Notes: generated from the letters alone by a model not told the origin. DNA of 64,000 nt from Scopulibacillus daqui (GCF_016908855.1 NZ_JAFBER010000008.1:1-64000), one strand, 5' to 3'. Positions 45,682-55,591 are shown, counted from the stretch's first letter. Numbers and translations are program-made.

Positions 45682-47790
45682 CTACACCGCTTCATCAGGC
45701 GGAATAATTGACCTTTCCACTAATTCCACAATATCGTAAGTGCCAACTTGATCTTCTACTTCTTTTGCTTTTGTCCCGTCGCTCATCATCGTTAAACAGT
45801 ATGGACAGGCGCTGCTGATAACTGTTGGCTTTACTTCTAAAGCCTGCTCAGTTCTCGCTATATTGACGCGGTTTCCTGTACGTTCTTCCATCCACATCAT
45901 GCCGCCGCCGGCACCGCAGCACATGGCGGTGTCATGATTCCGCTTCATTTCTGCTAATTCCACACCCGGAATGGCCTTTAAAATTTCCCTCGGCGGATCA
46001 TAAACTTCGTTATAACGGCCAAGATAGCAAGAATCATGGTAAGTAATACGTTCTTTCACTTCATATTGAGGAGTAATTCTGCCCTCCTTGATCCATTGGT
46101 CAATCAGCTCAGTATGATGGTACACTTCAACGCCTTCAAGACCGAATTCAGGATATTCATTTTTAAATGTGTTGTATGCATGAGGATCTGCTGTAATGAT
46201 TTTCTTGATATTGTGTTTCTTAAATAAATCGATATTTTTCTGAGCGAGATCTTGGAATAAAAACTCGTTGCCAATCCGGCGCGGTGTATCCCCAGAATTT
46301 TTCTCCTTATTTCCTAAAATAGCAAAAGATATACCAGCCTCATTCATAACCTTTGCCAGAGAACAAGCAATTTTCTGACTCCTATTATCATATGAACCCA
46401 TTGAGCCTACCCAAAACAGATATTCAAATGTTTCCCCTGCTTTTTCCATTTCCTTAACTGTTTTCACTTCAATATCATCACGGCTTGTGCGCCAATTCTC
46501 GCGTTCCTTGCGGTTAAGCCCCCATGGATTGCCTTGTCGTTCAATATTAGTAATCGCCCTCTGTGCATCAGGGTCCATCTTGCCTTCTGTAAGAACTAAG
46601 TAGCGCCTTAAGTCAATAATTTTATCTACATGTTCATTCATGACCGGACATTGGTCTTCACAGTTTCGGCAAGTTGTACAAGACCACAGCTCCTCTTCCG
46701 TTATAACATTGCCGATAATGCCCCCGGAGACAATCCCGGCAGCGGCTGTTTCTTGCCGGCTGCTTACGCTTGATGCAGCCGCTAATTGGTTAGCTTTTGT
46801 ATTGGCAAAAGCATAGGCAGGCATCCATGGCGTCCTTGAGGTCACCGCCGCCCCGTATTCGGTTAAGTGATCTCTAAGCTTAACAATGATATCCATTGGC
46901 GAGAGCATCTTACCTGTCCCCGTCGCCGGACACATATTCGTACAGCGGCCGCATTCGACACATGCATACAAATCAACAAGCTGTTTCTGCGTAAATTCTT
47001 CAATGCTATTAACACCGAAAGTTTCTTGTGTTTCATCTTCAAAGTCAATAGATTTTAAACGCCCAACTTTATGAGTGCGTCCGAGAAACACGTTGACCGG
47101 CCCGAAAATCAAATGGGCGTGCTTTGATTGCGGTACATAGACAAGGAATGTTAATAAGATCAGTAAATGCACCCACCAAGCGACATAAAAGACAACGTGT
47201 GCAGCAAGCGGACTGATCCAATGAAAAATATAAGCGATGCCAGAAGCCATTGGCTGCATCCAAGTATAGTTATCATGCTGATAAATGATCTCCATACCGT
47301 CTGCCAATAATACAGAAATCATGAGACCTGCGATAAATATCAAAACCAGTCCGGCTTTTAGACCGCGCTTCAAACGGACAAGCTTCTCAATATATCTCCT
47401 GTAAAAAGCAAAAATAACCGCAACAAGAATCATTAAAACAACAATTTCTTGAAGCAATTTAAAAGCCGGATAAAGCGGTCCAAACGGTAAGTGGGAACCC
47501 GGAGCAAGTCCTTTCCAAATTAAATCAATGGCGCCGAATTGAACAAGGATAAATCCATAAAACATCATGACATGCATGATGCCGCTTTTCTTATCTTTGA
47601 GCAGTTTCTTCTGCCCAAAGACGTAAACGCCAATGGCCTTCCACCTGTCTTTCATTGTTTGTTCCCATTCTGCTTTTTTGCCTAATTTGATAAATTCGTA
47701 TCGCGTTTTCAAAACATGGGCAAACAGATAAACACCGTAAGCGATTACAATCAAGGAAGCCACCCAATTAACGATAAGTAATGAATTCAT
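45682..47790 (-). CDS. fadF: FadF-type membrane iron-sulfur oxidoreductase
   Basis: A 702-aa protein with an N-terminal cytochrome-b-like membrane domain of about five or six helices (residues 1-245). Next come two 4Fe-4S motifs, CVECGRCTNMCP and CTTCRNCEDQCP, and a C-terminal pair of CCG-type domains (CYLGR, MCCGAGGG, CPYC). It is predicted to take electrons from reduced ETF and pass them to menaquinone during acyl-CoA dehydrogenation. ATG at 47790 has GGAGAGGG upstream; 23 upstream codons are excluded. First gene of the operon, as ywjF is near acdA and rpoE in B. subtilis. Confidence 0.92.
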   Translation of the reverse strand: MNSLLIVNWVASLIVIAYGVYLFAHVLKTRYEFIKLGKKAEWEQTMKDRWKAIGVYVFGQKKLLKDKKSGIMHVMMFYGFILVQFGAIDLIWKGLAPGSHLPFGPLYPAFKLLQEIVVLMILVAVIFAFYRRYIEKLVRLKRGLKAGLVLIFIAGLMISVLLADGMEIIYQHDNYTWMQPMASGIAYIFHWISPLAAHVVFYVAWWVHLLILLTFLVYVPQSKHAHLIFGPVNVFLGRTHKVGRLKSIDFEDETQETFGVNSIEEFTQKQLVDLYACVECGRCTNMCPATGTGKMLSPMDIIVKLRDHLTEYGAAVTSRTPWMPAYAFANTKANQLAAASSVSSRQETAAAGIVSGGIIGNVITEEELWSCTTCRNCEDQCPVMNEHVDKIIDLRRYLVLTEGKMDPDAQRAITNIERQGNPWGLNRKERENWRTSRDDIEVKTVKEMEKAGETFEYLFWVGSMGSYDNRSQKIACSLAKVMNEAGISFAILGNKEKNSGDTPRRIGNEFLFQDLAQKNIDLFKKHNIKKIITADPHAYNTFKNEYPEFGLEGVEVYHHTELIDQWIKEGRITPQYEVKERITYHDSCYLGRYNEVYDPPREILKAIPGVELAEMKRNHDTAMCCGAGGGMMWMEERTGNRVNIARTEQALEVKPTVISSACPYCLTMMSDGTKAKEVEDQVGTYDIVELVERSIIPPDEAV

Positions 47791-47859
47791 GAGCCCTCTC
47801 CTTCCTATCCCAAAGATTGAAACAAACGATTCGGAATGGATAAAATTTTCTGTCACCAA

Positions 47860-47897
47860 TTATAACATATTTTCAAAAATGAGTGAGCATTCAGTCA
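47860..47897 (-). promoter_or_regulatory. fadF operon promoter with overlapping TetR-type operator
   Basis: On the complement TATAAT (47860-47865) is preceded by a weak -35 that lies inside ACTGAATGCTCACTCA-type dyad (47881-47897). The dyad resembles the B. subtilis FadR box TGAATGAnTAnTCATTCA. Repressor binding here would block polymerase. Confidence 0.6.
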
Positions 47898-47992
47898 GTA
47901 TTTTTAAATACTTTTCTTGAATAGCAGATATTTTATCTTCAGCCGATTCAGGGACAAACCTCCGAAAGTCTTTGATATATATGGCATCCCCT

Positions 47993-48502
47993 TCAATACA
48001 AATCGATGTTAAACTTTTTAAGTTCAGATGGAGCAATAAGATCTGTGTCTAAAGGAATATAGCCTAACTGCCGCCCCATTGAGACAATTTGCCCCTTATG
48101 ATGAAATTCATGAGTAATAGTATGTGTATAAAGCCACATAGCTGTTAGCCCCTCTTCTTGATGACTCCAAGGTACATAACCAGTAAGGATATAATCCCAA
48201 TTCCCTTCGAACTTATTAATAAATTCATAAACAAGATTGTTTATTTCATTAAAAATTTGACGAATTTCTTGGACTTTGTTTACAGAAGAAGGTTCAACAA
48301 GAGTAATATTCTTCTTTAATCCGAAAATTCCTAGCCATGATTGATAACATTCTGCGACATGCACATGGAGGTTTCGAATTGAATTGCCTCCAAATTCCCC
48401 TAATTCCTTTATATAATCAGCAGGATTCAATGTCTCGCAGTATCTAAATAATTGCTCCCTTGTAGAACTAACCCAATTATACTGTTTCATTAAAACATTC
48501 AT
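47993..48502 (-). CDS. DinB-family protein
   Basis: A 169-aa four-helix-bundle protein of the DinB superfamily. Candidate metal ligands are His in NLHVHVAECYQ and the pair in THTITHEFHHKGQI. Members include thiol-dependent transferases and DNA-damage-induced proteins; the substrate is unknown. ATG at 48502 has AAGGAGTG upstream. It stands alone between fadF and a broken ORF on the same strand. Confidence 0.8.
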   Translation of the reverse strand: MNVLMKQYNWVSSTREQLFRYCETLNPADYIKELGEFGGNSIRNLHVHVAECYQSWLGIFGLKKNITLVEPSSVNKVQEIRQIFNEINNLVYEFINKFEGNWDYILTGYVPWSHQEEGLTAMWLYTHTITHEFHHKGQIVSMGRQLGYIPLDTDLIAPSELKKFNIDLY

Positions 48503-48549
48503 GCATCCACACTCCTTAAATAGGAATAGCTTGGATCATTTGCAGCCTC

Positions 48550-48816
48550 TTAAAAATCAAAAGCATTTAAGCGTTCACATTTCGCATCGAGATTTCGAAT
48601 AGCATCTTCCTTGAATTCTTCCATCGTTTCTATATAGCTTATCGGCACTTTATTTTTTAACTGTCATATTAATCTTTCGAAGCAAGCGGCCTTATTTCCT
48701 TTAAAGAAACAGAAATATTTTTTCAATACAGTCTCTTTTATTTTCAGGAATAGGACTGTCTCATCACTTTCTTTGAGATTTTTCACCAGCCGAGTTTTCT
48801 TTACAAAATTGGTCAT
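48550..48816 (-). pseudogene. small protein gene interrupted by one in-frame TGA
   Basis: The complement encodes 88 residues from ATG 48816 to TAA 48550, broken only by TGA at codon 51 (48664-48666). Both halves look like real protein: the first contains ESDETVLFLKIKETVLKKYF and the second EEFKEDAIRNLDAKCERL. There is no clear ribosome site before the ATG, so the N-terminus may be lost. I do not recognise the family. A recent nonsense mutation is the simplest reading. Confidence 0.55.
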
Positions 48817-48911
48817 TTTTTATTTTATATACTGGAGTTTATGAGTAGAATGGGGATATAATGCTTACTATACGGTACACTCAATATTTCTAAATATAAG
48901 GAGTGAAAGGG

Positions 48912-50051
48912 TTGGAGCCTAGAAAAGGAACATTTTTCAGAGAAAAAGTTTTAAATAATAAATTTGTTGTGTGGGTCATGATTATTTTTATCATGAGTAT
49001 CACTATTTTTTCTTTATCTAAAATCGTTTTTATTTTAAAACCGGTCATGATTTTTATAGAAACGATTTTTTTACCTGTTTTATTAGCCGGCGTCTGTTTC
49101 TACCTGTTCAATCCCATTATTAATGTCTTAGAAAGAATAGGCATTAAAAGAATCATATCTATTTTGGCATTATATCTCATCATCATCGGGATTATTGCAT
49201 TGATTATCGGCTCCGTTATTCCGCCTTTAAGCGATCAAATACAAAGTCTAATCGATAATATTCCTAGATTGACCCGAGAAGTGCAAAGCCTTATCAAGGA
49301 TGTGACGCAAAGCAGACTTGTCGAAAAAGCCGGAGCATCCATAAACTCCGACATTAGTAAAATAGCAAAAAATATATCCGGCGATCTCAGCAAATATGTT
49401 TCAAATTTCTCTCAAGGCATCGTCAGCTTTGTCGGCACACTTACTGAAGTGATTTTATCTATCGTCGTCTTCCCTTTCTTGCTCTTCTATTTGTTAAAGG
49501 ATGGCAAGAAACTTCCTGAATACATTGTCAAATTTCTGCCCAATCAATCACAAGATGAGGCAAAAGAGATTTTAGGGGATATGAACCATGCATTAAGCGC
49601 GTATATTCGCGGGCAAATTTTTGTCGCTGTTTGTTTAGGGATATTGCTATTTATTGGTTATCTGATTATCGGGCTGCCTTATGCTTTATTATTAGCAGTC
49701 ATCGCTATGGTCACGAATGTTGTCCCTTATCTGGGTCCAATTATTGCGATTTCGCCAGCCCTCGTCATAGCCTTTGTAACGTCGCCTTTTATGGTTTTGA
49801 AATTAGCGATAGTCTGGGTTATTGTTCAGCTGCTCGAAGGCAAAGTCATATCACCGCAAGTGATGGGCAAAAGCTTGCATGTTCATCCCATTACAGTCAT
49901 CTTTGTTATTTTGACCGCGGGCAATCTTTTCGGAATCATCGGCATTATTTTGGCCGTACCCGGTTATGCCATTCTAAAAGTTATCGTCACTCATGTCTAC
50001 CGCTTTATCCGCCTCCATTCCGGGATATATGCCGATACAAAAATTGATTGA
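48912..50051 (+). CDS. AI-2E-type (PerM family) membrane permease
   Basis: A 379-aa protein with about seven or eight transmembrane helices and a cytoplasmic amphipathic segment (residues 100-165) typical of the AI-2E transporter family (B. subtilis YdbI/YubA-like). The family block ALLLAVIAMVTNVVPYLGP and the following GKVISPQVMGKSLHVHP are present. TTG at 48912 is correctly spaced from AAGGAG; the GTG at 48903 is too close. Substrate unknown; some homologs export quorum signals or Na+. A TATAAT lies at 48857-48862. Confidence 0.85.
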   Translation: MEPRKGTFFREKVLNNKFVVWVMIIFIMSITIFSLSKIVFILKPVMIFIETIFLPVLLAGVCFYLFNPIINVLERIGIKRIISILALYLIIIGIIALIIGSVIPPLSDQIQSLIDNIPRLTREVQSLIKDVTQSRLVEKAGASINSDISKIAKNISGDLSKYVSNFSQGIVSFVGTLTEVILSIVVFPFLLFYLLKDGKKLPEYIVKFLPNQSQDEAKEILGDMNHALSAYIRGQIFVAVCLGILLFIGYLIIGLPYALLLAVIAMVTNVVPYLGPIIAISPALVIAFVTSPFMVLKLAIVWVIVQLLEGKVISPQVMGKSLHVHPITVIFVILTAGNLFGIIGIILAVPGYAILKVIVTHVYRFIRLHSGIYADTKID

Positions 50052-50056
50052 ATGAA

Positions 50057-50089
50057 AGCCAACTCCTGACATATACCAGGGGTTGGCTT
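50057..50089 (+). terminator. terminator of the permease gene
   Basis: AAGCCAAC-CCTG / CAGG-GTTGGCTT hairpin directly after the stop, with a weak T tail. Confidence 0.7.
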
Positions 50090-50178
50090 ATGATTTAATA
50101 TTTAAGCTGATTTTGGATAAAAAATCATTTAATACCATAATCTAAACATAAGAGAAAACAGAGGAGGATCCTCTCTCA

Positions 50179-51387
50179 ATGGCATTTTTAGTGATTTTAG
50201 CGATTATCGCTGTTCTCATCATATTAATCATATTAGGCATCATTCTCGACCTTTATTTAGGTTTTAAAGTAAAGCACAGGCAAGCAAAGCTGTACAGCCC
50301 AAAGGATAGTTCTTGTTATACGGAACTGTTTATGGAAGGCAGATATTTTTATGACTCATTGAAAAAAGATATTGAAAATGCTAAGGATCATATACATATG
50401 TCATTTTTTATATTCCGATATGATACCATCGGACAAGAATTTATCGATCTCTTAATTAAGAAAGCCCAATCCGGTGTCAAGATCTGCCTTCTCATTGATG
50501 CCGTTGCAAACCATGCCTTTCCAAAAAAGGCGGTTAAACGTTTAGAAAATAACGGTATCCATTTTGCTTTTTCAGCAAAAACCTATTTTCCTTTTTACTT
50601 TTACTCGTTAAGCAGAAGGAATCATCGGAAAATTACCGTAATCGATGGAAAAACAGGTTATTTTGGCGGGTTTAATATCGGGGATGAATATCTTGGCAAA
50701 AAGCCTCAATTAGGTCTATGGCGCGATTATCATTTAAAAATTGAAGGTGAAGGCGTTAGGGATCTGCAAGAACAGTTCATTTCAGACTGGAAACAAGCGG
50801 CCAAAGAAAAAATTGAAGGGCCGAATCTCTATCCTCAGCTCGAAAAAGGTCCGGTTGCCATGACCCTTCTTGCAACGGATGGCAGGCAATTGGAAGAGGC
50901 TCTGCTTGAACAGATCCAAAAGGCAAAGCAATCCATTATTATTGGATCGCCCTATTTCATCCCGAGCAAAAAGCTGCAGCAGGCATTGCTTGAACGATTA
51001 TCGCAAGGTGTTAACATTACCATCCTTCTCCCTTCAAAAAAGGATCATCCGTTTGTTAAGCCCGCGTCATATCATTACTTGAAACCATTGCTTGAAAAAG
51101 GCGGCCGAGTATATCATTTTTATCAAGGGTTCTACCATGCTAAAGCTTTTATTTTTGATGATGCATGCTGCTGCATCGGTGCAGCCAATTTTGATATGAG
51201 AAGCCTGATTTGGAATGATGAAATCAGCGGATTTATTTATGATAGGGATGTCATTAAAGAAATTGAAAATATGGTTAAGATTGATTTTACAAAGTCGACC
51301 GAAGTGACGCTTTCCGACGTCAATAACCGCTCTATTTTTGAAAAAGGAAAAACAGTGTTGTCGAATGCGTTAGCGCCATTGCTGTAA
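50179..51387 (+). CDS. clsB: cardiolipin synthase (ClsB/YwjE-like)
   Basis: A 402-aa phospholipase-D-superfamily enzyme with one N-terminal transmembrane helix (about residues 4-26) and two HKD motifs. These are NHRKITVIDGKTGYFGG and YHAKAFIFDD with the following IGAANFDMRS. It condenses phosphatidylglycerol to cardiolipin at the membrane. It is shorter than the 480-aa ClsA type, which carries two helices. ATG follows GAGGAGG at long but usable spacing. Near fadF as ywjE is in B. subtilis. Confidence 0.9.
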   Translation: MAFLVILAIIAVLIILIILGIILDLYLGFKVKHRQAKLYSPKDSSCYTELFMEGRYFYDSLKKDIENAKDHIHMSFFIFRYDTIGQEFIDLLIKKAQSGVKICLLIDAVANHAFPKKAVKRLENNGIHFAFSAKTYFPFYFYSLSRRNHRKITVIDGKTGYFGGFNIGDEYLGKKPQLGLWRDYHLKIEGEGVRDLQEQFISDWKQAAKEKIEGPNLYPQLEKGPVAMTLLATDGRQLEEALLEQIQKAKQSIIIGSPYFIPSKKLQQALLERLSQGVNITILLPSKKDHPFVKPASYHYLKPLLEKGGRVYHFYQGFYHAKAFIFDDACCCIGAANFDMRSLIWNDEISGFIYDRDVIKEIENMVKIDFTKSTEVTLSDVNNRSIFEKGKTVLSNALAPLL

Positions 51388-51417
51388 AATCATACTGATT
51401 GCAGAAAAACTCACCAT

Positions 51418-51450
51418 AAAAAATTCCTCCTGAAAAGAGAGGAATTTTTT
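51418..51450. terminator. bidirectional terminator between clsB and hydrolase
   Basis: AAAAAATTCCTC / GAGGAATTTTTT hairpin with T runs on both strands, between convergent stops. Confidence 0.9.
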
Positions 51451-52222
51451 AATGAAAGCGGCTTAAAAATTGATCAATGGCACTGTTGAAAGACTTATGA
51501 AATCTTGTCGGAATTTGGTGTGTTGCTCGGGAAATTTTTACGACATCCAATTGATTCATTCTGTTTTCAAAATACATTTTATGCTTATAGATGTGCTTGG
51601 TTATTGTTCCGTAGACCAGCAGCGAAGGCAATTCCTTCAGGCGGTAAAGCTGATCCATTTTACTGTAGCGAATACCGGATTGATATAAATCTAAAACAGC
51701 TTCAATGTCTGCCATCATTGAATAGCGATAAATAATCGCTTCATCTTCATCGGTTATTTTATGCGTTTTAGCTAATAAACGGCTGAGAAAATGCTTATAG
51801 CGCCGTTTCATCAGCCATATGCCGGCATAATATTCAAAAGCCAAAAGCCCTGTCCTAACCTCAGGATACCCTCCCGATAAAATCATTGCACCTATCTTAT
51901 CGGGATATTCCAGCGCATAGTTAATGGCAATAAAGCCGCCATTTGAATAACCGACGATGATCGGCTTCTCTAAATTTAGATGTGTGATTAATTCATATAA
52001 GTCAACAGTATGATCTTTTATGACATCATCGCCTTTTTGATATGTGCTTTGTCCATGCCCCCGGCAATCATATAGAATAACTTGATATTTCTCACTTAAT
52101 ATTTTTTGATATTTAAAAATGACGTGGCCTAATAATGGCGGATGGATAAAAATCAATGGCTTGCCTTGTCCGTGTCTTTCGTAATACAATCTTACCCCTG
52201 AACTTGTTTCAAAAAAAGGCAT
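51449..52222 (-). CDS. alpha/beta hydrolase family protein
   Basis: A 257-aa alpha/beta hydrolase. The nucleophile elbow GYSNGG, an oxyanion-loop HPP and the late catalytic His region (ATHQIP) are visible. The acid that normally follows the GxxD strand is not evident (YGTITKH), so the triad may be incomplete or rearranged. ATG at 52222 has GGAGG upstream. Substrate is unknown. It stands alone between clsB and argS. Confidence 0.8.
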   Translation of the reverse strand: MPFFETSSGVRLYYERHGQGKPLIFIHPPLLGHVIFKYQKILSEKYQVILYDCRGHGQSTYQKGDDVIKDHTVDLYELITHLNLEKPIIVGYSNGGFIAINYALEYPDKIGAMILSGGYPEVRTGLLAFEYYAGIWLMKRRYKHFLSRLLAKTHKITDEDEAIIYRYSMMADIEAVLDLYQSGIRYSKMDQLYRLKELPSLLVYGTITKHIYKHKMYFENRMNQLDVVKISRATHQIPTRFHKSFNSAIDQFLSRFH

Positions 52223-52321
52223 CCAGAAAACCTCCAATATACCTTATCGATGTTTGTAACCTGATGCGTTATGCTCCTTCTTAAGTTGTTTTATTGTCTG
52301 CTAAAACAGCCAGTGTCATGC

Positions 52322-52354
52322 AAAAAAGCCTCCTGTTCTTAGAACAAGAGGCTT
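52322..52354 (-). terminator. terminator of argS
   Basis: AGCCTCTTGTTC / GAACAGGAGGCT hairpin followed by six T on the complement. Confidence 0.9.
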
Positions 52355-52361
52355 TCAATCA

Positions 52362-54032
52362 TTACATTTTTTCAGGTGCGGACACGCCGATTAGTGACAT
52401 CGCGTTATATAATGTTGTTTTAACAGCTTTCATCAACGCCACTCTTGCGGCACTTAACTCTTTATTTGAATCATCAAGAACCTTTTCTGCATTATAAAAA
52501 CTGTGAAGCGTTGAAGCCAATTCAAAAGCATAATTGGTGACACGCTGGACAGCCAAGCGCTCAGCAGCTTCAACAACGACTTCAGGAAATTCCCCAAGCT
52601 TCTTAAGCAAATCAATTTCCTTTTCGCTTGTCAGCAGGTTAAGATTAACTTCCTCGATAGGCATATCTCTATACGCTTCAGCTTGCCTTAACATGCTGCA
52701 AATTCTGGCGTGAGCGTATTGAACATAGTAGACAGGATTTTCATTAGAAGTTGATACTGCAAGATCAATGTCAAAGTCAAGATGACTATCAGAACTCCGC
52801 ATCGCGAAGAAATAGCGCATCGCGTCGACGCCGACCATTTCCATGAGTTCCCGCAGCGTCACAGCTTTCCCCGTACGCTTGCTCATTTTCATTTTCTCGC
52901 CGTCTTTATATAAGCTGACCAGCTGAATAATCTGTACTTCCATGCGGTCACGGTCATAGCCAAGCGCTTCAATAGCCGCTTTCATCCGAGGAATGTAACC
53001 ATGGTGATCCGCTCCCCAAATATTAATCAACTGATCAAAACCGCGTTCCAGCTTATTTAAATGATAGGCGATATCCGGTGTCAAATAAGTATAAGAACCG
53101 TCGCTCTTAATTAAAACCCGGTCTTTATCGTCTCCGAATTTAGTCGATTCAAACCATAGCGCCCCGTCTTTTTCATACGTGCGGCCGTTTTTCTTTAATT
53201 TTTCAAGAACAGCTTCAATTTCGCCTGATTGGTATAAACTTTCTTCGGAGAACCAGACATCAAAATTAACGCGAAAATCACCGAGATCTTTCTTAATATT
53301 TTCCATTAACTTCTCAACGCCGATTTGCCTGAAAACGTTAATGCGTTCCCGTTCGTCAATGTTTACATATTCGTCCCCGTGCTTTTCAGCTAGCTGTTTT
53401 CCTAATTGGACAATATCAGAGCCGAAATAGCCGTCCTCAGGAAGTTCCTTATCTTGTCCAAGCGCCTGAAAATACCTTGCCTCAATAGATAAAGCAAGAT
53501 TTTCAATTTGTTTCCCGGCATCATTTGTATAATATTCAGGACTGACTTTATACCCTGCTTTGTCAAGAATACGGCAAAGCGAGTCCCCTACCGCGGCGCC
53601 GCGGGCATGTCCAAGATGCAAGCTTCCTGTCGGGTTTGCAGAAACATATTCAACTTGCACTTTGCGTCCGCTGCCTGCTTGAGAGCGGCCGTAATCTTCG
53701 CCTTCTTTAAGAATATTAGGAATAAGGTCAGTTAAATACTGATTATCTAAAAAGAAGTTAATAAATCCAGGTCCGGCAATTTCAATCTTTTTAATATTGG
53801 CTTTCTCTAAATCGAAGTGCTCTACCATTTCTTCGGCAATTTGCCTTGGCGCTTTTTTGGCAATTCTAGCAAGCTGCATCGCCATATTTGTCGCAAAGTC
53901 CCCGTGAGATTTTTCTTTTGGAACTTCTAAAATGACATCCGGGAGCTGCGATGCTTCAGCCAAATTTGCTTTAACTACAGATTCAGCAATTTCTGTTTTT
54001 AATTGCTGCTTAACTTTTTCTACAACTGTCAT
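52362..54032 (-). CDS. argS: arginyl-tRNA synthetase
   Basis: A 556-aa class I synthetase. Its HIGH-type motif reads LHLGHARGA (residues about 130-140) and its KMSKS-type motif is KMSKRTG. There is an N-terminal Add1 domain and a C-terminal DALR anticodon-binding domain. ATG has AGGAGGG upstream and overlaps the ywiB stop by 4 bp, indicating coupling. Confidence 0.97.
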   Translation of the reverse strand: MTVVEKVKQQLKTEIAESVVKANLAEASQLPDVILEVPKEKSHGDFATNMAMQLARIAKKAPRQIAEEMVEHFDLEKANIKKIEIAGPGFINFFLDNQYLTDLIPNILKEGEDYGRSQAGSGRKVQVEYVSANPTGSLHLGHARGAAVGDSLCRILDKAGYKVSPEYYTNDAGKQIENLALSIEARYFQALGQDKELPEDGYFGSDIVQLGKQLAEKHGDEYVNIDERERINVFRQIGVEKLMENIKKDLGDFRVNFDVWFSEESLYQSGEIEAVLEKLKKNGRTYEKDGALWFESTKFGDDKDRVLIKSDGSYTYLTPDIAYHLNKLERGFDQLINIWGADHHGYIPRMKAAIEALGYDRDRMEVQIIQLVSLYKDGEKMKMSKRTGKAVTLRELMEMVGVDAMRYFFAMRSSDSHLDFDIDLAVSTSNENPVYYVQYAHARICSMLRQAEAYRDMPIEEVNLNLLTSEKEIDLLKKLGEFPEVVVEAAERLAVQRVTNYAFELASTLHSFYNAEKVLDDSNKELSAARVALMKAVKTTLYNAMSLIGVSAPEKM

Positions 54033-54457
54033 GATATCCCTCCTATTTTATAAATCAATTGGCAAAGACCGACATGCTGACCCTGCATCGCGAATTCATA
54101 GTCAATCTTAATCAGCCCTTGTTTCTTATCTTCGTTCCATGAACATTGACATGTCTTTGTTTTTGTCGTCATTAACATCTTGCCGTATGGATGATGATAT
54201 GTACCTTCAGTGACACTGCCCTTCTTTAAAGGCTGCCTCATAGAAACAGCGCCCTTCCTAATGATAACGGCTTCATCATCTTTTATTTTAACAGTGTTAT
54301 TTATCGTTCCTATATCATCCATTGTTTCATCATATCGCAAAAATAAGACATTATTTTTTATTATCACTTGACCAGTTATTTCAATTGTTGTCTCTTCAGT
54401 ATGGCCTTCTTTTTCATATACCATTTTGCTGTCTAAAACTATTTTCACATCGTGCAT
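54029..54457 (-). CDS. ywiB: YwiB family protein (DUF1934)
   Basis: A 142-aa beta-barrel-like protein of the DUF1934 family, conserved upstream of argS in Bacillus. The alternating hydrophobic strand pattern and a C-terminal [17 protein letters not shown] block fit a lipocalin-like fold. Function unknown. ATG at 54457 lies about 13 bases from GGAGTG, which is long. It is coupled to argS by a 4-bp overlap. Confidence 0.88.
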   Translation of the reverse strand: MHDVKIVLDSKMVYEKEGHTEETTIEITGQVIIKNNVLFLRYDETMDDIGTINNTVKIKDDEAVIIRKGAVSMRQPLKKGSVTEGTYHHPYGKMLMTTKTKTCQCSWNEDKKQGLIKIDYEFAMQGQHVGLCQLIYKIGGIS

Positions 54458-54497
54458 GCTAGTTTCTAAACACTCCTATATACACTTTAACTATAAT

Positions 54498-54527
54498 ATT
54501 ATAGTAAATATTATAGGCAATGTACAA
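54498..54527 (-). promoter_or_regulatory. promoter of ywiB-argS
   Basis: TTGTAC (54522-54527), an 18-bp spacer and TATAAT (54498-54503) on the complement, about 40 bp before ywiB. Confidence 0.5.
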
Positions 54528-54673
54528 TAAAATTCGTCTGCAAAAAGTCCTTTAAGGACTTAAAACATTGCTAAGATATGAGCTTTAATCCAATAACCGA
54601 TGCATTAATCAGCGCAGCAAAGCATATCCTTCATCCACTTTCGGCAGTTCCTAATTCCGTGCTTTTAAGCGAA

Positions 54674-54701
54674 ATAAATCCCGCCGGTCGGCGGGATTTA
54701 T
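54674..54701. terminator. terminator of speB
   Basis: AAATCCCGCC-GACC-GGCGGGATTT hairpin with A/T-rich flanks, overlapping the speB stop. Confidence 0.85.
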
Positions 54702-55579
54702 TTTTTATTTGTCCATCCTAGAAGGATTTCTCTAATGAACTTGCTGGCTGCAATTTGTGTTTTTTCAGTTGGGTCATAAGCCGGAGCGACTTCAACAAGG
54801 TCAGCACCGATAATTTTTAAATCAGACTGGGCAATTAACATTATTGCTTCAAGCAATTCTTTCGATGATATACCGCCCGCTTCAGCAGTCCCCGTTCCAG
54901 GTGCATAGGCCGGATCTAAGACATCAATATCGATCGTTACATACACATGACGGCCCGCGAGTTTCGGCAAATGTTTCTTCAGCGGTTCAGCCACTTCAAA
55001 TTTTTCCATTGTCATACCGGATGTTTTTGCGTAAGCGAATTCTTCACGCATACCCGAACGAATGCCGAATGAATAGACATTATCAGGACCAATTAAGCCG
55101 CAAATTTTTCGCACCGGGGTTGAGTGGGATAATGTTTCTCCTTCATATTGTTCGCGAAGATCTGCATGAGCGTCAATATGAATCAAAGCCATATCCGGAT
55201 ATTTTTTATACATCGCCTTAATGATCGGCCATGTCACGAGATGTTCACCGCCAAGACCGATTGGAAACTTACCGTCTTCTAAAAGCTTATCTACATACTG
55301 TTCAATCATGTCAAGGCTTCGCGCCGCATTGCCGAATGGCAGCAGCATATCCCCAGCATCAAAATACTTAATTTCTTCCAAATGCTTATCCATATATGGA
55401 GAATATTCTTCCAAACCAATCGAAGCTTCACGAATGCGATTAGGGCCGAACCGGGAACCAGGACGGAAGCTGACCGTGTAATCCATCGGCATGCCGTATA
55501 TGACAATATCAGCATCTTTATAATTGTGGCGGCTCATGATGAATACTTTCCCTGAATAGGCTTCATCAAAAAATTCCAT
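54698..55579 (-). CDS. speB: agmatinase
   Basis: A 293-aa binuclear manganese ureohydrolase converting agmatine to putrescine and urea. All metal motifs are intact: GGEHLVTW, HIDAHADLR and DIDVLDPAYAPGTGT. ATG at 55579 has AAGGAG upstream. It sits 12 bp after speE, forming a polyamine operon as in B. subtilis. Confidence 0.96.
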   Translation of the reverse strand: MEFFDEAYSGKVFIMSRHNYKDADIVIYGMPMDYTVSFRPGSRFGPNRIREASIGLEEYSPYMDKHLEEIKYFDAGDMLLPFGNAARSLDMIEQYVDKLLEDGKFPIGLGGEHLVTWPIIKAMYKKYPDMALIHIDAHADLREQYEGETLSHSTPVRKICGLIGPDNVYSFGIRSGMREEFAYAKTSGMTMEKFEVAEPLKKHLPKLAGRHVYVTIDIDVLDPAYAPGTGTAEAGGISSKELLEAIMLIAQSDLKIIGADLVEVAPAYDPTEKTQIAASKFIREILLGWTNKK

Positions 55580-55591
55580 GTCTAACGCTCC

